From positions 624,286-688,285 of the forward strand of contig JBFMGG010000007.1 of NCBI GenBank assembly GCA_040752835.1: a DNA stretch of 64,000 bases, given 5' to 3'. Positions within the stretch are counted from its first letter, which is position 1. Each line of letters opens with the position of its first letter. The notes under the pieces were generated by a model. That model was given only the letters and a program-made list of their open reading frames with translations. It had not been told where the DNA came from and searched no databases. The translations under genes were made by a program, and so were the position numbers. The DNA is from Campylobacterota bacterium. GTDB lineage: Bacteria; Campylobacterota; Campylobacteria; Campylobacterales; Sulfurimonadaceae. Positions 23,897-31,996 of this stretch are shown one piece after another.

Positions 23897-24262
23897 TTAA
23901 ATGGCATAGATCGTGATGTCGGCAAGCGCCGAGATATCTGCAGCGGCGGCCGCAGCAGTGGCAGTGGCATCACCTACGAGAAGGTTTTCGGCCACGACGG
24001 TTCCATGCCGAACGACACCGGCGACGGTGGTTTCGGCGGTATCGATCTCCTCAACCAGAACCCCTTTGGGAACTTTGGTCGTATCCGTTGCGGCTGGATC
24101 ATATGGAACATACGCCCCCGCGCCGTCAAGCGCTACGATTAGCCCCTTGGGAAGTAGGCCCTGAGCTGCGGCAAACGATCCCGCCACGACGACACCCGGA
24201 TGGGTGCGGTCGATGATCGGTTTGTCGTCGAAAGTGTTGGTACCGAGATTTGCTTTGAACAT
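23897..24262 (-). CDS. Head decoration protein (lambda gpD-like)
   Basis: 121 residues. The family pattern appears as GVVVAGSFAAAQGLLPKGLI and PKGVLVEEIDT, with an Ala-rich linker near the C-terminus. Decoration trimers stabilise the expanded capsid. It lies directly upstream of the capsid gene on the minus strand. Confidence 0.8.
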   Translation of the reverse strand: MFKANLGTNTFDDKPIIDRTHPGVVVAGSFAAAQGLLPKGLIVALDGAGAYVPYDPAATDTTKVPKGVLVEEIDTAETTVAGVVRHGTVVAENLLVGDATATAAAAAADISALADITIYAI

Positions 24263-24276
24263 CTCCTATCCTTTTT

Positions 24277-24594
24277 TTAGAATTTTGTCGGATCGATATA
24301 GGTATCGTTTCCGTTTGAACCGTGCTGCTTGTTATCGAACATGTCGTCTTCGGGCTTCTGGATCATCGGCTTTGCCGAAGCGATAAACGCGTCAAACCCC
24401 TCCGGGTCGCTTTTGCACATTTTCAGCGCGTGATCCTTTTGATCCGGGTGCAGTTTTTTGGCGGCGATCGCCGCTTCCACTTTTCCTTCCGCCTGAGCGT
24501 CAGCATGTTTTTCGTTTTCGGCTTTGAGCGCTTCGTTGTCGGCCTTGAGCTTTTCGTTCTCCGCCTTGAGCGCCTCCTCTTCTTCTTTTGTCAT
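24277..24594 (-). CDS. Nested scaffold protein (internal start of the protease gene)
   Basis: An in-frame ATG at 24594 is preceded by the very strong site AAAAGGAGGGACC. Initiation there gives a 105-residue coiled-coil scaffold without the protease, as in lambda C/Nu3 and Mu I/Z. Starting just where the coiled coil begins, it is a convincing nested gene. Confidence 0.7.
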   Translation of the reverse strand: MTKEEEEALKAENEKLKADNEALKAENEKHADAQAEGKVEAAIAAKKLHPDQKDHALKMCKSDPEGFDAFIASAKPMIQKPEDDMFDNKQHGSNGNDTYIDPTKF

Positions 24595-25131
24595 GGTCCC
24601 TTCCTCCTTTTCGTGGTTGGTCTGTGTGAGTTTGTTGAGCCGCACCTCTCCGAGCTCTTCGAGAAACGGCTTGTTCGTCAGCGCGATCGAATGGAGCGTC
24701 CACCCGATGTTGCTGCCGTCCGTCTGCGCGAGCGTGTTCGGAGCGAACACCGGGGAGAGGTAGCGGTATTCCTTGGCCGCGATGTGTGCGGCCGCTTTTT
24801 CGGTCCACTCGATCTTTGCCCAGAGCTCTCCGTTCTCGGCCTTGAGCGATACGGGGTCTTTTTTGACCCATCCGGATGCCGGAGCGGTAACGCCACAGAG
24901 GGTCTGGTGTTCGTAGTCGACGACGATATCGATCGCCGCACGTTCGTAGTTGGAGACCATCTGCTCGAAAATGTTCTGGTTCATCTCGAACGTTCCGCTG
25001 CTGTGGCCGTCCCATTTTCCGGTCACGCCGATTTTAATCCACGGCGAATCGGAGGTAATTTCCAGTGATTTTTTCAGGACGACCAGGTTTTCGGTCGGAC
25101 CCGACAGTACGATCAGCACGGGGGTGTTCAT
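24277..25131 (-). CDS. Mu gpI-like prohead protease/scaffold
   Basis: 284 residues. The N-terminal protease domain contains DIVVDYEHQT and APASGWVKK, typical of Mu-like I proteins, and the region HIAAKEYRYLSPVFAP. From residue ~180 the protein is a Glu/Lys/Ala coiled coil (KAENEKLKADNEALKAENEK) acting as scaffold. A second start for the scaffold alone lies at 24594. Confidence 0.85.
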   Translation of the reverse strand: MNTPVLIVLSGPTENLVVLKKSLEITSDSPWIKIGVTGKWDGHSSGTFEMNQNIFEQMVSNYERAAIDIVVDYEHQTLCGVTAPASGWVKKDPVSLKAENGELWAKIEWTEKAAAHIAAKEYRYLSPVFAPNTLAQTDGSNIGWTLHSIALTNKPFLEELGEVRLNKLTQTNHEKEEGTMTKEEEEALKAENEKLKADNEALKAENEKHADAQAEGKVEAAIAAKKLHPDQKDHALKMCKSDPEGFDAFIASAKPMIQKPEDDMFDNKQHGSNGNDTYIDPTKF

Positions 25132-25568
25132 GCAATCTCCTCGTTTATGGTTTGGTTGTACAGGGTGGCGGTGATCGTCATGAGGTAGACGTTCAGGTAG
25201 GCGGAATCTTTGGCGGCATCGAATATTTTTTTGTACTTGATCACGTTAATGGGATCGGAGCCCCCTACCGACACGCGCATCAGCGACTGGCGGATCCCGA
25301 AGATGTAGTCCAGGAGCGAGACGTTCGTTTCGCTGCGCAGCTGCTCCTGCGCCGAATAGGTGACGTGCGCTATATATAAAGAAAAAGTGACGTTTTCGCG
25401 GTAAAGCTCATCGGGTTTGGCCTCGACGAAATCGACCATGACTCCGGGCAGGAACGTTTTGAATATCTTGGCCTGTTCGGGACGGTCGAATTCTCCGAAG
25501 TACTCTTTGACATTAAGACCGGTGGCCTGCAGATGTTCAATCAGTGCCGACTGGAACGTAGCGATCAC
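25128..25568 (-). CDS. Mu gp37-like protein (DUF1834)
   Basis: 146 residues with the family layout: an N-terminal helix (FQSALIEHLQATGLNVKE), then a FLPGVMVDFVEAKPDE strand pair, then helices. It is thought to be a head-tail connector or tail-completion component. It is the first gene of the minus-strand head operon and overlaps the protease start by 4 bp. In Mu it sits after gp36, so its place here is shuffled. Confidence 0.65.
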   Translation of the reverse strand: MIATFQSALIEHLQATGLNVKEYFGEFDRPEQAKIFKTFLPGVMVDFVEAKPDELYRENVTFSLYIAHVTYSAQEQLRSETNVSLLDYIFGIRQSLMRVSVGGSDPINVIKYKKIFDAAKDSAYLNVYLMTITATLYNQTINEEIA

Positions 25569-25724
25569 GTGCGCCCTTTTTCTGAAATGATGGCGTATCG
25601 TACCTCCTGTGCGTCACGCTGCGCGACTCACGTACCGGAGCACGGTTCCTGAAAAAAGGAGTTGAATAGAAAAGCGGAAAGGTTTAGGGGCATCATTGCA
25701 GCGACCATAAAAAAAGGTGCGTGA
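25569..25724. promoter_or_regulatory. Divergent late promoter region
   Basis: This 156-bp gap separates the minus-strand head operon from the plus-strand tail operon, so promoters for both must lie here or nearby. It contains the inverted words GCGTCACGC, GTGCGTCACGCTGCG and ACGTACC, and a short SD-like AAAAAAGGAG. No clear -10/-35 is visible, as expected of an activator-dependent (Mor/C-type) promoter. Confidence 0.5.
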
Positions 25725-25958
25725 ATGGAACTCCTGAGTCAGATGATGCCGTTGCTCAATTTCGCGATGGTATTCATCGTGATCCCTCTTTATAAAACGA
25801 TCCGAAATCAGGAGACCCAGATCGGGCAGCTCAAGACGATCATCACTGACCAGCAAAAACAGATCGAGCTGCTCGAAGCGATCGTATTCGAATCGGCCAG
25901 CGCCGAAGTCGTCCGGAAGCACCTGCTCAGACGGGGGAACCATGTCCAACGAGACTGA
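25725..25958 (+). CDS. Small membrane-anchored coiled-coil protein
   Basis: 77 residues: one hydrophobic helix (about 5-25) followed by a coiled coil (NQETQIGQLKTIITDQQKQI). AAGGTG precedes the start, and the 3' end overlaps the spike gene by 17 bp. Family unknown. Its place at the head of the tail operon is typical of small accessory genes. Confidence 0.55.
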   Translation: MELLSQMMPLLNFAMVFIVIPLYKTIRNQETQIGQLKTIITDQQKQIELLEAIVFESASAEVVRKHLLRRGNHVQRD

Positions 25959-26418
25959 AAACCTGATCCAATACGGAACCATCGTATCGGTAGATCCGCA
26001 AGGCCGTGCGCTTGTACGTGTCGAGATCGACGAGCGCATTACCGACTGGATCCCTTACAAGATGAAGGCATCGTCTTACATCAAAATATGGATCCCGCCG
26101 CAGATCGGCGAGCAGGTCGAGGTCGTTTCTCCTTTCGGTGAGGGAGACAGCGGCCATGCCGAGGGATCGATCTACAACAAATCGTGCAAAGAACCCGACG
26201 GTGCCAACTCCCATACGACGATCATCGAGTGGCACAACGGAGCACGGGTGGCGGTCGATACCCAAGCAGGGACGATGGACATATCGAACCCGGGGGATGT
26301 TTCGATCACGGCTCCTATTGTAAAAATTAACGGCAACCTCGCCGTCAGCGGCATGATCACCGACTCCAGAGGTGATTTGACCAACTTCACTACAACAGAT
26401 GGGGCGGCACGAGCATGA
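25942..26418 (+). CDS. Baseplate spike protein (P2 gpV-like)
   Basis: 158 residues. The N-terminal OB-fold carries the family motif GTIVSVDPQGRALVRVEID and WIPPQIGEQVEVVSPFGEGD. The C-terminal repeats (DISNPGDVSITAPIVKINGN) build the beta-helical spike tip. It punctures the outer membrane on tail contraction. ATGA coupling joins it to the gpW gene. Confidence 0.88.
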   Translation: MSNETENLIQYGTIVSVDPQGRALVRVEIDERITDWIPYKMKASSYIKIWIPPQIGEQVEVVSPFGEGDSGHAEGSIYNKSCKEPDGANSHTTIIEWHNGARVAVDTQAGTMDISNPGDVSITAPIVKINGNLAVSGMITDSRGDLTNFTTTDGAARA

Positions 26419-26696
26419 ATCTCGCACAGCGCATCACCCGTATTTTGACGACACGGCTCGGCGAACGGGTAGGTATGCCGACGTATGGATCGGAACTCTA
26501 CCGGCTGCGCGATCGCGGTCTCACTCAGGAAACGCGGCTGCTGTTTGCAAAATACTGCAAAGAGGCGATCGAGAAGTGGGAAAACGTCAAAGTTACGAAA
26601 GCAGAGCTGACATCTCTCGATGCGGTCAACGGGGTATTCGGATTTACACTGACGCTATCAAACGGTGACGCGCTCACCGGGGAGGCTGTGGCATGA
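26415..26696 (+). CDS. Baseplate wedge protein (P2 gpW / GP25-like)
   Basis: 93 residues with the gp25 lysozyme-like family signature: AQRITRILTTRLGERVGMPTYGSELY. It forms the baseplate wedge with gpJ and gpI. ATGA overlaps link it on both sides. Confidence 0.85.
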   Translation: MNLAQRITRILTTRLGERVGMPTYGSELYRLRDRGLTQETRLLFAKYCKEAIEKWENVKVTKAELTSLDAVNGVFGFTLTLSNGDALTGEAVA

Positions 26697-27760
26697 ACAT
26701 CCCTCCGATGTGTGAGATCAAAACTTTCGATCAGATCAAAAGCGAGCTGGTGGCAATCCACCAGACAAACGTGCCAGAGTACATTCCGAACGAATCGGAT
26801 GACACGATGCCGCTCATCGGTACGTTCAGCTACCGGGAACTGCAGCTTCGCACCCATGTAAACGAACTGGTGCGCCAGAGTTTCTGGCAGACGGCGACGG
26901 GAGAGTACCTGGACTTCCACGCTGCCGAATTTTTTATTAAGCGGGACAAAGGGGCCAAGCCTACCGCTACGGTCAAGTTCACGCTGAACACGACGCTTCC
27001 ATCCGCCTATGTGTTCGAAGCCGGTCTTGTCCTGGTCAATACCGACGGGTCCACGGCCGAACTACTCGCGGATGTCACGATCGGCGCCGGGATGACTGAG
27101 GCAGACGGGATTGTCGAACTGCAGATCTATACGGCAGGATCGGATGCGACCGTGGTGTCTACGATGGTGCCGAAGGCGTATTTGTCATCGACCACACAGC
27201 TCACCCCCTACGCCAACGGTTCAAACCCTATGGAAGATGAAGCGCTAAGAGCCCTGATCGCCCTGGCGGACGAGCAGTTTACTACGGCAGGAAGCATTCA
27301 GAGCTACAAGTACTGGGCGCGCCAGTCCGATGCGCGAATCGACGACGTCCATGTCTACCGGATCACGCCCGGAGAGGTCGAAGTCGTAGTCCATAGTCTT
27401 GTCGGTGTGGATGCGGCGATGCTCAGTAGGGTCGAATCGTCAGTTTCTGCAGAAATCCACAGACCGCTGAACGATACGGTCAATGTCCGTGCGGCTACGA
27501 TCATCAACTACACGGTGGCTGTGGTGATTTCCGTATCGCCGGATGTCGACGCCGCAACAACTCTGGCCGAGGCGAAATCCAGACTCGAAGAGCGGCTATC
27601 GGCGATCGGGATCGGCAAGAGTGTCACGATCGGGATGATTATCGCGGCCCTTTCGGTGGACGGGGTCGAGGATGTCAGCGTAAGCTCACCGGCGGCAACC
27701 GTCGGATGCGGAGAGGACGAGGTCGCCATCCCGACCACCGTGGAGGTGTCCGTTGGCTAA
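26693..27760 (+). CDS. Baseplate J-like protein (P2 gpJ)
   Basis: 355 residues, the usual length. Family segments include QSFWQTATGEYLDFHAAEFF and GSIQSYKYWARQSDARIDDV, then YTVAVVISVSPDVDAA in the C-terminal part. It is a structural baseplate wedge component and overlaps the gpI gene by 8 bp. Confidence 0.88.
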   Translation: MNIPPMCEIKTFDQIKSELVAIHQTNVPEYIPNESDDTMPLIGTFSYRELQLRTHVNELVRQSFWQTATGEYLDFHAAEFFIKRDKGAKPTATVKFTLNTTLPSAYVFEAGLVLVNTDGSTAELLADVTIGAGMTEADGIVELQIYTAGSDATVVSTMVPKAYLSSTTQLTPYANGSNPMEDEALRALIALADEQFTTAGSIQSYKYWARQSDARIDDVHVYRITPGEVEVVVHSLVGVDAAMLSRVESSVSAEIHRPLNDTVNVRAATIINYTVAVVISVSPDVDAATTLAEAKSRLEERLSAIGIGKSVTIGMIIAALSVDGVEDVSVSSPAATVGCGEDEVAIPTTVEVSVG

Positions 27761-28319
27761 TCTGATCCCCCAACACTACACCGACCGGGAGAGAAAGCTC
27801 GACCTGATATGCGAGGCGGTATTTGAGCGGATCATGGGCAGTCTATGGACCGGACGTCTGCACGATCCCATGACATGCGACGCTCGGTTCTTGTTTGCGG
27901 TCGGGAAATACTACGGCGTAGAGTACTGGTGGCAGAACATCACCGAAGAAGAACACCGAGCGATCATCGCGGCATTCCCGATGATCAAACGCAGACGCGG
28001 AACGCTGTGGTCTGTCAAGCAGGCACTCAACGTTATCGACAAATATGGCCGTATCACAGAAGGGGATTTCCAATATAAACATGACGGTATTGTATTCAGA
28101 GACGGGAGTGTGCAGCGCGGCTATGCTTCACACTGGGCCGAGTTTGTCATTGTTGCAAGCCGGGCAATATCCAATGCCCAGGGGCTTCAGCTTCGCAAAC
28201 TGATGGAGAGTGTAGCCCCTGCCAGATCGAGATTGATCCGTATCGACTATACGATCGCAGCGCTTACACGCAACGGAACTTTTTTCCGTAATGGAACTTA
28301 TAACAGAGGAGCTGCATAA
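27753..28319 (+). CDS. Tail protein I (P2 gpI-like)
   Basis: 188 residues. The family pattern is LDPMT/CDARFLFAVGKYYGVEYWWQ near 45-65, and IIAAFPMIKRRRGTLWSVKQ follows. It connects the baseplate to tail fibres. The GTG-type downstream junction is tight: the next gene begins at 28320, directly after its stop. Confidence 0.85.
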   Translation: MANLIPQHYTDRERKLDLICEAVFERIMGSLWTGRLHDPMTCDARFLFAVGKYYGVEYWWQNITEEEHRAIIAAFPMIKRRRGTLWSVKQALNVIDKYGRITEGDFQYKHDGIVFRDGSVQRGYASHWAEFVIVASRAISNAQGLQLRKLMESVAPARSRLIRIDYTIAALTRNGTFFRNGTYNRGAA

Positions 28320-29024
28320 ATGGCCTATTTAGATGAAGCAGAAGTATGGGAAGAAGGCATTTACCAATGGGAAACAACCGATCCGCTAATCGGAGGCCCG
28401 AATGGTATCGATAACGTTCCGACGAAACAACTGGCAAATCGTACCGCATGGCTGAAAAAACTATTCACAGACCTGTTCAACGGGGAGGTATCTGCCTTGA
28501 AGGCAGACACGCTTACCACAGCGCGGAAGATCAATGGGGTCAACTTCGACGGATCATCTGATATTACGATCACAGCTGAACCAACTGAGCATACTCACAA
28601 TGAGATTGTGCCTGCCGGTACTGTTTGCTATTTTGCTCAGAGCACTCCTCCTGGCGGTTGGATCAAAGCCAATGGAGCGTTGGTATCGAGAACTGCTTAT
28701 GCGGCTTTGTTTGCTGCTATCGGTACTACATTCGGTGCTGGAGATGGGTCGACTACATTCAAACTGCCTGATTTGCGTGGAGAGTTTCTGCGCGGATGGG
28801 ATGATGGCAGAGGCGTGGATAGCGGTCGTGCATTTGGTAGTTCACAATCAGGAGATATCCAGTCGCACTCACACAACCTTGGGCTATACGGTAACGTACC
28901 AGCTGTTACCAGTGTAGCTGCTTCATCTGGATCATCATTGGGTGCGTGGGCTACAACTACATCATCAGGCGGTTCAGAAACGCGCCCACGCAATATCGCC
29001 ATGCTTGCATGCATCAAATATTAA
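28320..29024 (+). CDS. Tail fibre with tail-collar domain
   Basis: 234 residues. An N-terminal adhesin/anchor region (AYLDEAEVWEEGIYQWET) is followed by a T4-type collar domain (PPGGWIKANGALVSRTAYAA, then TTFKLPDLRGEFLRGWDDGR) ending ETRPRNIAMLACIKY. It mediates host recognition. It is short for a fibre, so the host-binding tip may be minimal. Confidence 0.85.
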   Translation: MAYLDEAEVWEEGIYQWETTDPLIGGPNGIDNVPTKQLANRTAWLKKLFTDLFNGEVSALKADTLTTARKINGVNFDGSSDITITAEPTEHTHNEIVPAGTVCYFAQSTPPGGWIKANGALVSRTAYAALFAAIGTTFGAGDGSTTFKLPDLRGEFLRGWDDGRGVDSGRAFGSSQSGDIQSHSHNLGLYGNVPAVTSVAASSGSSLGAWATTTSSGGSETRPRNIAMLACIKY

Positions 29025-29033
29025 GGAGTTCCT

Positions 29034-29564
29034 ATGGAAATCTACAATTATGAAGAAAACGGAAAATTCGCAGGGATCTCAAAAGCTGATCCATCCCCAC
29101 TCGAACCAGATACGTACCTGATCCCGGCCCTAGCGACGGATAAGGCACCGCCTATCGCCAAGGACGGCTTTGAAATCTACTGGAACGGAACAGCATGGGA
29201 GTACCGTGAGGCTCCCAAAGAAAAACCGGAACAGCCAAACGAATACAGCTTATGGAATGAAGCTTCGTGGGTGTGGGTCGAGGATGCCGAACTGAAAGCC
29301 GCATTTGATCGGAATGTGTTTAAATCCGCCCGTCAGGCATTGGTTGATGCGATCAAAGTCACTACGGCATCCGGCAACACGTTCGATGGCGACGAAACCA
29401 GCCAGACACGGATGAGCCGTGCGATCCTTGGCATGACAGACACCGATACGATCCCGTGGATACTCGCCGACAATAGCGTCATCGAGGCCACCCGCGCAGA
29501 ACTGACTGAAGCGATGCGGCTTGCCGGGATGGAGCAGGCCCGGATCTGGGTGATGCCGTCATGA
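29034..29564 (+). CDS. Tail-fibre-associated protein with DUF4376-type C-terminus
   Basis: 176 residues. The N-terminal half resembles tail-fibre assembly or attachment proteins (YLIPALATDKAPPIAKDGFE, then WEYREAPKEKPEQPNEYS). The C-terminal half (ALVDAIKVTTASGNTFDGDE, then RMSRAILGM) fits DUF4376. It probably acts as a fibre chaperone or accessory and follows the fibre gene directly. Confidence 0.75.
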   Translation: MEIYNYEENGKFAGISKADPSPLEPDTYLIPALATDKAPPIAKDGFEIYWNGTAWEYREAPKEKPEQPNEYSLWNEASWVWVEDAELKAAFDRNVFKSARQALVDAIKVTTASGNTFDGDETSQTRMSRAILGMTDTDTIPWILADNSVIEATRAELTEAMRLAGMEQARIWVMPS

Positions 29565-29935
29565 TCCGCCCACTTTTTCTGATGTTGTTGTCACTGTCCG
29601 TCGTAGGGATTGTAACTCTGCCCGCGATCGCGGCCAACACGGTCCGGAAACTCTACCGCCGCGAATCCATCCGGGAGTACTTCCATACGATCGCGATCGG
29701 GTTTGACCAGGCGGGAGGATCGATACTGTACGCTAAAGAAGACTGGACCGTGAGCAGCTGGACGTATGTATTGCACACGACCGGCAACCGGCACGCCACG
29801 GTGTTCATGCGATTTATCGATCTTTTGTTCGGGAAGAACCACTGCAAACAAAGCTGGGAGTGGGAATCGCAAAAACACCGATCGGAAGCATGTGAAGAAA
29901 AAAATTACCAAATCAAAGGGGGTAACAAACAATGA
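29561..29935 (+). CDS. Phage protein of unknown function with signal-like N-terminus
   Basis: 124 residues with a hydrophobic N-terminal segment (1-24) that could be a signal or membrane anchor. A conserved-looking core follows (IAIGFDQAGGSILYAKEDWT, then FMRFIDLLFGKNHCKQSWEW). Similar small proteins occur near tail genes of Mu-like phages, but their function is not known to me. It overlaps both neighbours by ATGA. Confidence 0.6.
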   Translation: MIRPLFLMLLSLSVVGIVTLPAIAANTVRKLYRRESIREYFHTIAIGFDQAGGSILYAKEDWTVSSWTYVLHTTGNRHATVFMRFIDLLFGKNHCKQSWEWESQKHRSEACEEKNYQIKGGNKQ

Positions 29936-31035
29936 GTCTCAACTATGGAATTAACGGGGATATCAGCGTCGCTGCGGCACGTGCGATCACGGTCGCTTCG
30001 TCGACTCCGATCGCGATCGTAGCGACTACCGATTCCGGACCGCAGGGGATGAACTTTTACGGCTCTGCCGAAACGGCCATTACGGCGTATGCGGGTGCAA
30101 CGGAGGGAACGCTTCTGGACGCCCTCAAAGATATCGATGCGCAGGCTACCACCTGCCCGATCATCGTCTACGCGATCGATTCGGTGACGGCTGATGCCGC
30201 TGCCATGATCGCTGGGGTGGATGCACTCAGAAATGCCTACAGTGTGACGGGATACCGCCCCGATCTGATCGTATGCCCGGAATGGTCCGGCACCCTCACC
30301 GTTGCGACGGCTATGGATGCGATGGCTACTCGCCTTTGGGCGACGGCGATCGTGGATGTAACTGCGGCCAACGAAACCGAAGCTTTGGCGTTCAAGGCCA
30401 ACTTCGGGACCCGGTTCGTGTTGCTGGTCGGTCCCGAAGAGGTCACCATCAACGGCAGATCGGTGGCAGGTTCTGCCGGATGGGCCGGTCTGATCGCCTA
30501 CTATGACGGCGCGAGTGCTTTCGGGTGGGCAGAGTCGCATTCAAACCGCGTCATGAAAGGGGTCAGCTCCACGACCCGCCTGATCGATTACGCGGACGGA
30601 CAGGATTGTGAGGCTCGCCGGTTGCGCCAAGCGGGTATCGCCTCGGTCGTGCGCGACGAGGGATGGCGAACCTACGGATTCGAAACGACCGATATCGACC
30701 CAATCTGGCAGCCGCTCAACCGCGTCCGGACGTTCTACAAAATGCTCCGGGCCATGATGCAGGCTGCCAAATGGGCACGCGACCGTCAGGCTGACGAGCT
30801 GCTGTATGTCAAAAAATCGATCGAAGAGTTCATGCGCGGCCTCAAAGGTGCAGGTGTCGCTCTGGGATTCGAGGTTTTCTTCGATACCGAGAAGAACACG
30901 AAAGCCACCGTTACAAACGGTCAGTTTTTTCTCACGGTCCGGTTCCAGGATATGCCAACGATCCGCGAACTCAACATCGAGCTGGTCTACGTCGACGATT
31001 ACAGCGACGTCCTGCTCACCATCATCAACGGGTAA
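29932..31035 (+). CDS. Contractile tail sheath (P2 gpFI-like)
   Basis: 367 residues. Family features are GINGDISVAAARAI, then SVTADAAAMIAGVDALRNAY, RPDLIVCPEW, and the C-terminal RDRQADELLYVKKSIEEFM and DMPTIRELNIELVYVDDY. The sheath contracts to drive the tube through the cell envelope. Confidence 0.88.
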   Translation: MSLNYGINGDISVAAARAITVASSTPIAIVATTDSGPQGMNFYGSAETAITAYAGATEGTLLDALKDIDAQATTCPIIVYAIDSVTADAAAMIAGVDALRNAYSVTGYRPDLIVCPEWSGTLTVATAMDAMATRLWATAIVDVTAANETEALAFKANFGTRFVLLVGPEEVTINGRSVAGSAGWAGLIAYYDGASAFGWAESHSNRVMKGVSSTTRLIDYADGQDCEARRLRQAGIASVVRDEGWRTYGFETTDIDPIWQPLNRVRTFYKMLRAMMQAAKWARDRQADELLYVKKSIEEFMRGLKGAGVALGFEVFFDTEKNTKATVTNGQFFLTVRFQDMPTIRELNIELVYVDDYSDVLLTIING

Positions 31036-31045
31036 GGAGTAAAGT

Positions 31046-31549
31046 ATGGCATCAGTCAAAGAGCGCCAGGTATGGCGTGACATGAACATCCTGATCGAAG
31101 GGATCGGGAATCTCGGAGTCAGCAAAACGATGGAAGAACCAAAAATCGAGTTTCTGACCAATGAACGCGACGGAGCGATCGCTATGGAAGAAGTCGTTCC
31201 GCTGATCAAGGCGATGAGCTCGAAAATTACGCTGAACGAGTACAACTCCGAAGCGTATGCCGCCGCCGCGAAACAGTTCGGGAGTGCCCCGACATTCTTT
31301 TGCAAAGGTTCCATCGTACAGGGCTCGGAAAAGATCCCTGTGCTGATCACCATCAAAGGCAAAGTCAAAGTCCTGGAGGACAAGATCCCCGATCGCGGCA
31401 AAGAGGTGGAGCAAACGCTCGAAATCGCAGTCGAAGCCTACAGCAAAGAAATCGGCGGCAAAAAAGTGGTTGATATCGATGTCAAAAACCTGATGTGCGA
31501 AATCGACGGAGTAGATCTTTTCGCAGAGCTTCGCGCTCATATTCAGTAA
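31046..31549 (+). CDS. Tail tube protein (P2 gpFII-like)
   Basis: 167 residues with the family start QVWRDMNILIEGIGNLGVSK and the beta-barrel region ending VVDIDVKNLMCEIDG. It polymerises inside the sheath. RBS AAGGAG lies upstream. Confidence 0.87.
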   Translation: MASVKERQVWRDMNILIEGIGNLGVSKTMEEPKIEFLTNERDGAIAMEEVVPLIKAMSSKITLNEYNSEAYAAAAKQFGSAPTFFCKGSIVQGSEKIPVLITIKGKVKVLEDKIPDRGKEVEQTLEIAVEAYSKEIGGKKVVDIDVKNLMCEIDGVDLFAELRAHIQ

Positions 31550-31560
31550 AGGGGTGATCA

Positions 31561-31833
31561 ATGTTTAATGAAGAGCATTTCAAAAAATACGATGAGTTTA
31601 TCGAAACGCTTCCGGACGGGGGCAAAGAGGTAACTCTTTCAGGCGGAGAAAAAGTAGTCATGCGTGAGCCGACGGTTCAGGATCAAATCACTGCAAGCAA
31701 GATGGGTAGTGCTGCCGAGAACGAGATCACGTTCATTGCGAATCTGAGCATGAAAACGCCTGCCGAAATCAAAGGGATGAAGCTCAAAGATTACAGTCGA
31801 CTGCAGGCGGCGCTGAACCATTTTTTGTTCTAA
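31561..31833 (+). CDS. Tail assembly chaperone gpE (0-frame product)
   Basis: 90 residues with the gpE/gp41 family pattern (KEVTLSGGEKVVMREPTVQD, then EITFIANLS and LKDYSRLQAALNHFL). It chaperones the tape measure during tube assembly. Near its stop the slippery run TTTTTTG (31821-31827) is in the correct phase for a -1 shift into the next frame. Confidence 0.8.
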   Translation: MFNEEHFKKYDEFIETLPDGGKEVTLSGGEKVVMREPTVQDQITASKMGSAAENEITFIANLSMKTPAEIKGMKLKDYSRLQAALNHFLF

Positions 31834-31973
31834 GCCGGGAAGAGTGCATCTCTGGCATGGCGACACTTGGCCATTGGCTTCATTTTGGCTATGCAGATAT
31901 GCTTGGGATGGACATGACGACGTTCATGTCTTTTCTGGAAGAAACCGAACGTTTATCGAAACATAGCCTGTAA
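31827..31973 (+). CDS. Frameshift extension gpE' (-1 frame)
   Basis: After a -1 slip on T-TTT-TTG, translation would continue 48 codons (V-L-S-R-E-E-C..., HWLHFGYADMLGMDMTTFMS, ...KHSL) to TAA at 31971. The segment sits between gpE and the tape measure, exactly where P2 has E'. It has no good start of its own, which supports production only as the E+E' fusion. Confidence 0.75.
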   Translation, partial: VLSREECISGMATLGHWLHFGYADMLGMDMTTFMSFLEETERLSKHSL

Positions 31974-31996
31974 ATAAACAGAAAGGAGAATATATC

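Noticed and set aside
25655-25722. ~22-codon frame after AAAAAAGGAG in the divergent late region
   Set aside because: The SD abuts the TTG start, so initiation is unlikely; no independent support.
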